From UBA3792 sp964426415 (GTDB lineage Bacteria > Bacillota > Clostridia > Christensenellales > CAG-138): DNA of 64,000 nt. Both the position numbers and the translations under genes were made by a program. Positions 33,716 through 41,133 of this stretch are shown here, piece by piece. Below the pieces are notes generated by a model. That model saw nothing but the letters and a program-made list of their open reading frames with translations. It was not told the origin of the DNA and searched no databases. The stretch is taken from the NCBI GenBank assembly GCA_964426415.1, contig CAYRQM010000005.1, forward strand, positions 1-64,000. Direction: 5' to 3'. Numbering within the stretch: the first letter of the stretch is position 1; every line of letters starts with the position of its first letter.

Positions 33716-34522
33716 TTATTGTACGGGCACTGCGCCTGCCGCCGTGATGACGGCATAGGCTTCTTTGGACGTAGCGTAATCAAAGAACGCATGCGCCGTT
33801 TCCGAAAGCGCCACATCGGTTCTTGTCACCAGTACGAACGGGCGGCGAATGGCGTAGCTGCCGTCCAATACGGTGGCTTCGGTGGGCGCAACGCCCGCAA
33901 CGGTCAGCGTTTTGACGGTGTCCTGCACGGATGCGACGGACGCGTATCCCACCGCGTTGGGATTTTGCGCGACGGTGGCAATCACGTCGCCCGTGCTGGT
34001 CAGCTCCTGCCGATATGCGCAGACGTCCTTGGTTCCCGTGATGGATTCAAAGCCGTCCCGCGTGCCGCTGCCCGCCTCGCGCCCAATCAGCACAATGGCT
34101 GCGTCCGCGCCGCCGACTTCGCTCCAGTTTGTAATTGCGCCCGTGTAGATTTGGGCAATCTGCTCGATGGACAAATCCGATACGGGGTTGTCGGGATGCA
34201 CGATGATGGCGATGCCGTCGTATGCCAAGATGGTTTCGGTCAGCCCCGCCGTCTTTTCTTCGTCCTTCAAAGCACGGCTGGAAAGCCCGATGTCGCAGCG
34301 CCCTTCGGATACCGCCGCGATGCCGCTGCCCGAACCCGTGGGGTTGTAGGTGAACGTCACGCCGTTGTGCGCGCTTTGGAAGGATTCGCCCAGCGCGCCG
34401 ATGACCTTTTCCATCGAGGTGGAACCGTCGGTGGACACCGTGCCGCTGCCGCGGCTTGCGCAGCCAACGCTCATTGCCGCCGCCAGAACGACGACGATTG
34501 CCAATGTGATGATTCGTTTCAT
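33716..34522 (-). CDS. pstS: Phosphate-binding lipoprotein PstS
   Basis: A 268-residue phosphate-binding protein. The lipobox is SVGC (Cys21). Phosphate-contacting motifs are visible as TDGSTSMEKVIGALGE, NPTGSGSGIAAV and GREAGSGTRDGFESI. The start at 34522 has AGAGGAAAAAG upstream; an upstream extension lacks a signal sequence. First gene of pstSCAB-phoU-phoP-phoR-DUF1653, preceded by a Pho-box-like region. PstS is usually the most highly expressed member. Confidence 0.95.
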   Translation of the reverse strand: MKRIITLAIVVVLAAAMSVGCASRGSGTVSTDGSTSMEKVIGALGESFQSAHNGVTFTYNPTGSGSGIAAVSEGRCDIGLSSRALKDEEKTAGLTETILAYDGIAIIVHPDNPVSDLSIEQIAQIYTGAITNWSEVGGADAAIVLIGREAGSGTRDGFESITGTKDVCAYRQELTSTGDVIATVAQNPNAVGYASVASVQDTVKTLTVAGVAPTEATVLDGSYAIRRPFVLVTRTDVALSETAHAFFDYATSKEAYAVITAAGAVPVQ

Positions 34523-34573
34523 ACTTCTTTTTCCTCTTTCTTTGTATCTTACGCTATCATCATACTGTCCGAA

Positions 34574-34613
34574 TGTAAAGTCGGCTATCCCGACCATGTT
34601 AAATCTTGGTTAA
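34574..34613 (-). promoter_or_regulatory. Pho-box-like repeats upstream of pstS
   Basis: On the minus strand TTAACC (34613-34608) and TTAACA (34602-34597) are 11 bp apart. TTTACA (34579-34574) lies about two helical turns further on, followed by TATGAT (34564-34559) as a possible -10. This agrees with the PhoP recognition pattern in Bacillus (TTAACA-like hexamers with 11-bp period) and the lack of a -35. Confidence 0.7.
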
Positions 34614-34630
34614 GTACGGGCGCATGAGAA

Positions 34631-34659
34631 ATCTTTTGCGGGATAACCCGCGTACACGG
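34631..34659 (+). repeat. Composite-repeat tail, variant copy
   Basis: ATCTTTTGCGGG then ATAA then CCCGCGTACACGG. It matches the tail of the structured module. The small hairpin changes from CGGG-AACA-CCCG to GCGGG-ATAA-CCCGC but stays paired. The intergenic region 34614-34977 contains no gene. Confidence 0.75.
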
Positions 34660-34693
34660 GCTTTGGGGAAGAAACACAAATACCGCTCCATCC

Positions 34694-34764
34694 GTCATCC
34701 CGAGGCATAGCCGAAGGATCTTGAACGAACAAAACTTCTTCGGCACTTCGTGCCTTGGAATGAC
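34694..34764 (+). repeat. Inverted-end element, copy 2 (71 bp)
   Basis: Ends GTCATCCCGAGGC and GCCTTGGAATGAC, inner hairpin GGCAC-TTC-GTGCC. About 45 bp downstream is a 9-bp stem-loop (CGGTGCTGC 34805-34813 with GCAGCACCG 34827-34835). Confidence 0.8.
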
Positions 34765-34847
34765 CACGGAGGAACGACCGGCGGATACCATCCTCCCCTA
34801 CACCCGGTGCTGCAATCAAAATAGCGGCAGCACCGCCATTTCCAAAA

Positions 34848-34895
34848 TTCCTTCATTCCTTCATTCCTTCATTTCTTCATTTCTTCATTCTTCCT
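34848..34895 (+). repeat. Octanucleotide tandem repeat
   Basis: Three exact units TTCCTTCA, two units TTTCTTCA and a partial sixth. It lies between the element at 34694 and the terminator of the nucleotidase gene. Confidence 0.85.
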
Positions 34896-34933
34896 TCCAC
34901 AATCCATACGCACGTTGCAACACCGGCAACACG

Positions 34934-34962
34934 AAAAAGGAACCGCCGAAGCGGTTCCTTTT
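34934..34962 (-). terminator. Intrinsic terminator of the double 5'-nucleotidase gene
   Basis: On the minus strand AAAAGGAACCGC, loop TTCG, GCGGTTCCTTTTT. Stable UUCG tetraloop with T tail. Confidence 0.92.
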
Positions 34963-34977
34963 GGGGTACTGATTGGA

Positions 34978-37900
34978 TTAGTTGTATCTGCGGCGGAGCA
35001 CCAGGGCAAGGCCGAGGATTGCCAGAACCGCGATGCCTGCAAAGACCACGACGTAGCTCTGCGCTTCGCCCGTCTTTGCCAGAATGCGGATGGCCTGCGT
35101 TGCGGCGTCGATGGTATCCTGCGTGGCGTTTGCATTTGCAAGCTCTGCCAGTGCGGCTTCGAGTGCCAAGTTCCACTTCTCACGCAGACCTGCGGAGAAG
35201 TTTGCAGACTGGTCGGAGCCCAACACATCCTGTGCGTAGGTGATGGCGGATTGCAGCGAGGTGTAATCCAGCGCGCCTGCCGTCAGCAGTGTCCAGTAGC
35301 TGTCTACGCCTGCAAGCGGCTTGTCGTACGGGGTGACCGTACCCTTTGCCTGAATGTATTCGCAGATCAGGGTGGGAACCGGTGCGTGCTGGTCGCCGAG
35401 GAAGGACGAAGCCGTCCAGCAGCAATCGTCGCCCGTCAGACCCGTCGCTTCTACGAAGCCGTAGCCGCCGCCGATGCGGTAGCTGTTCATCGCAACACGG
35501 ATGATGCCTGCGTAGGTCTTGAGGTCTTCGCCCATGTACTGTGCCTTGACAAGACGTTCGCCCTTTGCCTTGGTCAGATCGATGGTGTAGTCGACGCCAT
35601 AGAAGGTATCAACGCCATAGATGCTGGTGTTCAGCGAGATCTTGCCCGTTTCGGCATTGTAGTCGTACATGTCGGCAACGGTGTTCATCCAGTTCCAAAG
35701 CTGTTCGCCCGTGAAGTCGCAGGCAACCAGCAGGTTGTTGGAGTACCGATACAGACGGGAAACATCCAGCAGCGATACGGTGTCGCCATCCTGCGGGACG
35801 TAGGACAGCTTGCCATTTACTTTGCCAAAGACCGGCGATGCGATGGAGACCGTCGCGCCCGCGATGCCCTTGGATTCGTAGCTCTGCCAAGTCGCCCAGA
35901 TCTGTGCCTTGTGGATCAGGTTGAGCAGGTAGGTCTCAGACATGACCATATCGACGTCGGACTTGCCGGTCGCCTGTGCTTGGATTGCTTCGTTGCTCCA
36001 GCCGCCCGAGAATGTGCCGACCGACTGTGCTGCCCATGCACGCGCATTGTCAAACCAAGTTTGCAGTGCGCTCTGCAGGGTGGTGTCCACTGCGCCGTCG
36101 CTGATATTGAGCGCGGAGGTGGTGACCGTGTAGTCGGCAACGTTGCCTTCTGCATCGAAGGTCACGGCGAATTCCGCCTTGGCGATGGTGCTGCAGCCGC
36201 CGTTGATCACGGGGATCGTCTTGCCTGCTGCATCCACAACCGTGGTCAGAACGGGGCTGTGGTCGTGGCCGAAGCTGTACAGCGCAACGCCGGATGCCCG
36301 TGCTGCACCGAACAGACCCTGAGACTCCAGAGAAGTGGAGGCTTCGGAATTGACGCCGGTGCCCGTATGGGCGCTGACGATGATGATGTCTACGTCCTCG
36401 TTGGCGTTGACATAGGCGACCCACTTGTTGATTTCGTTCTGGAATGCGCGGGTTGCATTGTCGGCGCTGTGGAACTGGAGGTTCGGGAAGTTCTGAGAAG
36501 AATCCCAAGTGTCGCAGGCTGCGTTCTCGAAGCCGATGACGGCGACGCGAACCTTGTTGCCCGATGCGCTTGTGAACTCTTTGATGGTGTATGGATCGTA
36601 GAAGGTGCTGCCCGCCGCAACGGTTTCGCCTGCCAAGTTGGTGCCTTCCGCAACCAGCGTGACGTTGGCTGCCAGCACGTCGATGCCCGCATCTTCAAGG
36701 AGCTTCATCTGGGTGTCGCGCACGGTGGGCAGATAGTTGAACTCGTGGTTACCCAGAACGAATGCGTCATAGCCCATGTACTTGAGGGCGGTGGTCATCG
36801 GGTTCTCCTCGGTGTTCTTGATGGTGGCAGCGTACTGCGCCAACAGGTTGCCTTGGTAGGTGTCGCCGTTGTCCACGGTGATGGTGTTCGCACCATACTG
36901 CGCTCTGTCCGCCGTCAGGACGGATGCGGTACGCACCATGGAGTTGCCGTCATTCGCGTTGGTGGAGACGTCCAGCTCGGTCGAACGGCCGTGCATGTCG
37001 GTGGTCTCATAGTAGGCGAACGTCATGCTGCGCACGACTTTGAAGTTGCTCTCGATGACGGGAGAGATGGTGCCTTGCGTGCGGATGTACTCTGCAAGCA
37101 GGTTCCGAACCTGACCCTTGTCCTCGCCCTGCTCCATGTCGTACTGCGTGGAGTAGTTGACGCGGGACTCGTCGGACGGCTCCATGGTGGAGACGTTCTC
37201 AATGTAGTGACCGCCGCCGGTGAAGCGGTAGTTGTTGATGGCGACTTGGTAGGTGGTATCCATACCGATCGGTGCGCCATTGTACTGCAAGTCGTAGATA
37301 CGGCTGCCGACAGGCTCGTCCACATGGACTTCATAGTAGACGCCGGGGCCGTACAGTGTGTCGCAGTAGATGCCGCCGCCGGAGATGGAGCCGTCTGCCT
37401 TGCCCGTGTACTTCGTTGCGGCATACTCGAGCCATTCTTTGATTTCGGCGCCCGTCATGTCGATGTTGTACAGCCAGTTCTCATAGATGTAGAGCTGGAA
37501 GGTGTTGCCCAGCGTGATCTGGCCTGCTGCGATGACGTCGCCCGAGTTGTTGTTCAGCGGCGCGGACAGCGACATCTGTGCGTCCGTCGCAGCAAGCTGC
37601 ACACGGTTGACCAAATCGAGGAATGCGTTCGGCTCGGTCATGTTGCCGGGGGCAGTGAACGCGGCGGTGGCGGTGCCCAGAACTTGGTTGAGGTATGAAT
37701 CCCAAACTTCGGTTTCATAGGGCTGCAGCGCAGCGGTGAGGGTGGCGTCCTTGGCTTCGGTCTTGGCGACGGCGATGTTCTGTGCGCTGACCGTCACTTC
37801 GTTGGTCTCGGTGTTGTATTCCAAGGTGGCTTCGCCCAACTGCTTTGCCTTTGTGCCGCTTTGCAGAACGGTGACAGGATCGCCGTTCTTGTTGTTGATG

Positions 37901-38763
37901 GTGGTGACATTGGTGGAATGCGCATGGCCGCCCAATACCAGGTCGATGCCTTCGGTCTGGCTGATCAACGCGCGAATCTGGCTTTCCCAGCTGCCCTCAT
38001 AGTAGAGGCCTTCGCCTGCGGTGATGGTGCCGTCCGCTTCGACCAGCGTGGTCGCGGATTCGATGCCGGAATGGCAAGCGGCAACGACGATGTCGCAGCC
38101 TTCGTCATTCTTGAGGATGTCGGCATAATGATTCCAAGTGTTGATGAAGCTCTTGAATTCGATGCCTTCCCAGTTTGCGGGCTTGTCCCAAGTGGGGATG
38201 TTCGGCGTGTTCAAGCCGATGATGCCCACGCGGATGCCATCGAACTCACGGACGATGTAGTTGCCGAAGTAGGGCTCGTACGTCGTGGAATCGGTCTTGA
38301 CAAAGTTTGCTGCCAAAACCGCGACTTGGCTCTCATCCGCAGTGGATGCCGCAGTCGCCTGCGCAACCTGACGGTTGAGGATGTCCAAACCATAGTTGAA
38401 CTCGTGGTTGCCCAAGACCCATGCGTCGTAACCCATCGTACGCAGCGTCTTCACGGCAGGATCCTCTACTTCGGGCTTGTAGAACGCGTAGTAGTACGTC
38501 AGCGGCGTGCCTTGAATCAGGTCGCCGTCGTCGATCAGGATCACGTTGTCGTTTGCGGCACGGATCTCTGCGACCTTCGCGGCAACGCGGGTCAAGCCCG
38601 TATCCGCCGCACCGGTGCTGTAATTGGAGCCAAAGAGCGCGCCGTGTACGTCGCTGGTCAGAAGAACCTTGATCGTAACGGTAGACGGTTCGGCGACAGA
38701 GATGCTCGGAATGAATGCGCAGAGCATCAGCAGTGCCAACAGGATGCCAAAGAATCTTTTCAT
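34978..38763 (-). CDS. Wall-anchored double 5'-nucleotidase/metallophosphatase
   Basis: A 1261-residue exported protein with two complete tandem UshA-like modules, each a metallophosphatase domain plus a 5'-nucleotidase C-terminal domain. Module 1 (about 28-570) has TSDVHGALFG, IDDGDLIQG, GNHEFNYG and GGHAHS. Module 2 (about 578-1180) has TTDMHGRSTE, VDNGDTYQG, GNHEFNYLP and FGHDHSP. All metal ligands look intact. A signal peptide covers about 1-24. The C-terminus is a helical spacer, then LAKTGE, a hydrophobic helix and RRRYN, a sortase-type signal with Ala in place of Pro. It should release phosphate from extracellular nucleotides for the adjacent Pst importer. AGGAGG precedes the ATG. Confidence 0.93.
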   Translation of the reverse strand: MKRFFGILLALLMLCAFIPSISVAEPSTVTIKVLLTSDVHGALFGSNYSTGAADTGLTRVAAKVAEIRAANDNVILIDDGDLIQGTPLTYYYAFYKPEVEDPAVKTLRTMGYDAWVLGNHEFNYGLDILNRQVAQATAASTADESQVAVLAANFVKTDSTTYEPYFGNYIVREFDGIRVGIIGLNTPNIPTWDKPANWEGIEFKSFINTWNHYADILKNDEGCDIVVAACHSGIESATTLVEADGTITAGEGLYYEGSWESQIRALISQTEGIDLVLGGHAHSTNVTTINNKNGDPVTVLQSGTKAKQLGEATLEYNTETNEVTVSAQNIAVAKTEAKDATLTAALQPYETEVWDSYLNQVLGTATAAFTAPGNMTEPNAFLDLVNRVQLAATDAQMSLSAPLNNNSGDVIAAGQITLGNTFQLYIYENWLYNIDMTGAEIKEWLEYAATKYTGKADGSISGGGIYCDTLYGPGVYYEVHVDEPVGSRIYDLQYNGAPIGMDTTYQVAINNYRFTGGGHYIENVSTMEPSDESRVNYSTQYDMEQGEDKGQVRNLLAEYIRTQGTISPVIESNFKVVRSMTFAYYETTDMHGRSTELDVSTNANDGNSMVRTASVLTADRAQYGANTITVDNGDTYQGNLLAQYAATIKNTEENPMTTALKYMGYDAFVLGNHEFNYLPTVRDTQMKLLEDAGIDVLAANVTLVAEGTNLAGETVAAGSTFYDPYTIKEFTSASGNKVRVAVIGFENAACDTWDSSQNFPNLQFHSADNATRAFQNEINKWVAYVNANEDVDIIIVSAHTGTGVNSEASTSLESQGLFGAARASGVALYSFGHDHSPVLTTVVDAAGKTIPVINGGCSTIAKAEFAVTFDAEGNVADYTVTTSALNISDGAVDTTLQSALQTWFDNARAWAAQSVGTFSGGWSNEAIQAQATGKSDVDMVMSETYLLNLIHKAQIWATWQSYESKGIAGATVSIASPVFGKVNGKLSYVPQDGDTVSLLDVSRLYRYSNNLLVACDFTGEQLWNWMNTVADMYDYNAETGKISLNTSIYGVDTFYGVDYTIDLTKAKGERLVKAQYMGEDLKTYAGIIRVAMNSYRIGGGYGFVEATGLTGDDCCWTASSFLGDQHAPVPTLICEYIQAKGTVTPYDKPLAGVDSYWTLLTAGALDYTSLQSAITYAQDVLGSDQSANFSAGLREKWNLALEAALAELANANATQDTIDAATQAIRILAKTGEAQSYVVVFAGIAVLAILGLALVLRRRYN

Positions 38764-38844
38764 ACTTTCCTCCTATTAAGGTATTTCAATACCCGCCGTA
38801 TCAACATAAATGATGAAGCCAACTTGACGGATACATCCGTTCAC

Positions 38845-38873
38845 ATTATAGCACAAGCTCCCCCCTGTGGCAA
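38845..38873 (-). promoter_or_regulatory. Promoter of the double 5'-nucleotidase gene
   Basis: Minus strand TTGCCA (38873-38868), 17-bp spacer ending TGC, TATAAT (38850-38845). A leader of about 75 bases follows. No clear Pho box is seen. Confidence 0.75.
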
Positions 38874-39006
38874 GCAAACGCGAAGATATATCTTCATAAA
38901 AATGCAACAATTCTGTTTAAATCTGTCGTTTCCCCTTGCGCCGCGTATTTGTGCCACGGCGAACCGCACAGAAACGTGCTGCGGCGGGAATTTGCGTGTG
39001 TAATGG

Positions 39007-39129
39007 ATGTGCAGCGCAGATGTCGACCAAGACGGCGTCTTGACCGCGAACGACGCAAAGTGCATCCTGCAGTACATCATGGGGGCGGTTGGTCGGCATA
39101 GCAAAACCCTGCAAAGCGGGACGGTCTGA
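39007..39129 (+). pseudogene. Orphan dockerin-like calcium-binding repeat
   Basis: A 40-codon frame whose translation contains ADVDQDGVLTANDAKCILQ followed by YIMG, the DxDxDG loop and helix of one type I dockerin half. A stop codon (TAA at 39001-39003) directly precedes it in frame, there is no ribosome binding site and no second half. The frame ends inside an intrinsic terminator hairpin. This looks like the 3' remnant of a lost secreted-protein gene. Confidence 0.6.
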
Positions 39130-39140
39130 CCGTCCCTTTT
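39118..39140 (+). terminator. Intrinsic terminator after the dockerin remnant
   Basis: GGGACGG (39118-39124) with CCGTCCC (39130-39136), then TTTTCCTTT. In the gene-free stretches 38874-39006 and 39141-39333 I see no gene and no convincing promoter. Confidence 0.8.
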
Positions 39141-39333
39141 CCTTTGCAAAATGGGCGGATTCGGCGCATTTTTCGCAATATTATCCCCCAAAACTGTTCA
39201 CAAAGACAACGTAGTTTGTTCAAATGAAGCTGATAGAATGGCTATGTTGGAATAGAATGGTATTCTGTAATTGCACCGTTTCCGCTCTTTTCCAACCCAA
39301 GATATTGACGTAAGAAAGGGCATCTTCCCCAAA

Positions 39334-41112
39334 ATGCAGGTATTCAGACGGATCAAAGTTCTGACACTGGTCACCATTTGCCTCCTTTCGACACTATTTT
39401 TTGCGTGCCAAAAAGACACGCCAAACAGCGGCGTCGAAGCGGCGACGCCCACGCCCTTGCAGCAGACGAACGAGCCGATCACCATCGCGGTTGTGACTGC
39501 CGTTCCCACCGAAGCGGCGCCCACGCTGCTTGCGACGCCTTCGCCCGTTCCCACCGATACGCCCGCGCCCACCGCGCTTGAAACGCCCCACATGACGACC
39601 GTGTCCGACCCTGCAAATTGGTCTTACACTTGGAAGCTGATGGTCAACGGCGTGGAAACGGACGCCTACACCCGCACCGACGCCATCTCCTTTGGCGGCG
39701 GCGATACCTATGCCGCGCTGCCGGGCGTGCTCACGCTGCGCGGCTCCAACTACCGCACCAACGCCGCATACGGCACGGCAGCCATTACCGAAGGCAAGCT
39801 GTCGTCCATTTGGTCGGTCGATACGGGACGCTTGGCAAAGAGCAGCTCCGGCTCGTGGACGGGCAGCGGTTGGACGGGACAATGCCTGATGGTGCAGTGG
39901 CCCGACGAAACCAAGCAAATCATGAATCTATACGACGACGCCAAGCAAAAGGACGGGCTCATCGAGGTCATATACGCCACGATGGACGGCAACGTCTACT
40001 TTTTGGACGCCGAAACGGGCAAAGCCACCCGCGACAAGCTGGTGGTGGGCATTCCCTTTAAGGGTGCGGGCGCGCTGGATCCACGCGGCTGGCCCATACT
40101 CTATTTGGGCACGGGCGATTCCTATTCCACCGACGCCAAGAAGGGGCGTGCGATGGCGTACAGCCTCATTGACTATACGCGGTTGATTGAGGTGGGCAAG
40201 GATCACGACAGCTTTTCGCTGCGCAACTGGCACGCCTATGACAGCTCCGTCTTGGTGGACGCCGAAACGGACACGCTGATCGTGCCGGGTGAAAACGGCA
40301 TTCTGTATACGGTGCATCTGAACACCAAGTACGACCCCGCGGCGGGCACGCTGACGATGAACCCCGACGAGATCGTCAAGCAGCGCTACGACGCCAAGCG
40401 GCTGGGGCCCGATCGGGACGGCAAGTATTGCTACGGCTACGAATCCAGTGCGGTGACGTGGCAAAACTACTGCTATCTTTGCGATAACGGCGGGTTCATG
40501 CGCTGCATCGACCTCAATTCCATGGAAACGATTTGGGTGGCAGACCTATTTGACGACACCAACTCGACGCCCGCCTTTGAAGCGACGGCGGCGGGCAATT
40601 TCCTGTACGTCGGCAACACGGTGGATCGCACCACCTCGAACGGCAAGGGCGTTTCGACCTTCTTCAAGATTAACGCCATGACGGGCGAAACGGTTTGGAC
40701 GTTTACACACACCGTCACCACCGACGGACACATCACGGGCGGCTGCATGAGCAGCGCGGTGCTGGGCGAGGGCAGTCTTTCGGGGCTGGTCTTTACCGGC
40801 TTTGCCAGCTCTACGGGCGAACGGGAGGGCATCGTCTACGCGCTTCGCACAAGCGACGGCAGCGTGGCATGGGAATACAAGCTCTCCACCTACACTTGGA
40901 GCTCCCCCATCGTCTTGTATACGGACGACGGAACGGGCTATCTGTTCATCACCGACCAGCAGGGCGTGGCAGTTTTGCTGCGCGCTGCGGACGGCACACT
41001 CGTCACTTCTCTCAAGCTCTCCGAAAATATCGAAGCATCACCTTGTGCTTTCGGCGGGCTGATTGTGATCGGCACGCGGAACCAACACATTCTCGGCATC
41101 CGCGTTTCCTGA
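39334..41112 (+). CDS. Beta-propeller (PQQ-repeat-like) lipoprotein, paralogue 1
   Basis: A 592-residue lipoprotein (lipobox LFFAC, Cys25). A Pro/Thr linker is followed from about residue 120 by a repeat protein with alternating Gly/Asp/Trp motifs of the PQQ/WD40-like beta-propeller type. Landmarks shared with its two neighbours are LRGSNYRTNAAYGT, SWTGSGWTGQCLMVQW, DGNVYFLDAETG, DPRGWPILYLGTGDSY and GYESSAVTWQNYCYLCDNGG. No enzymatic motif is seen; it probably binds a ligand or scaffolds other surface proteins. The start at 39334 has a distant GAAAGGG and is only moderately certain. Confidence 0.85.
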   Translation: MQVFRRIKVLTLVTICLLSTLFFACQKDTPNSGVEAATPTPLQQTNEPITIAVVTAVPTEAAPTLLATPSPVPTDTPAPTALETPHMTTVSDPANWSYTWKLMVNGVETDAYTRTDAISFGGGDTYAALPGVLTLRGSNYRTNAAYGTAAITEGKLSSIWSVDTGRLAKSSSGSWTGSGWTGQCLMVQWPDETKQIMNLYDDAKQKDGLIEVIYATMDGNVYFLDAETGKATRDKLVVGIPFKGAGALDPRGWPILYLGTGDSYSTDAKKGRAMAYSLIDYTRLIEVGKDHDSFSLRNWHAYDSSVLVDAETDTLIVPGENGILYTVHLNTKYDPAAGTLTMNPDEIVKQRYDAKRLGPDRDGKYCYGYESSAVTWQNYCYLCDNGGFMRCIDLNSMETIWVADLFDDTNSTPAFEATAAGNFLYVGNTVDRTTSNGKGVSTFFKINAMTGETVWTFTHTVTTDGHITGGCMSSAVLGEGSLSGLVFTGFASSTGEREGIVYALRTSDGSVAWEYKLSTYTWSSPIVLYTDDGTGYLFITDQQGVAVLLRAADGTLVTSLKLSENIEASPCAFGGLIVIGTRNQHILGIRVS

Positions 41113-41133
41113 TCGTTTTATTCGGAGGTATCT

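Noticed and set aside
38841..39191. A 116-codon minus-strand frame in the intergenic region before the propeller genes
   Set aside because: No ribosome binding site, biased composition, and it overlaps a promoter and the plus-strand dockerin remnant with its terminator.
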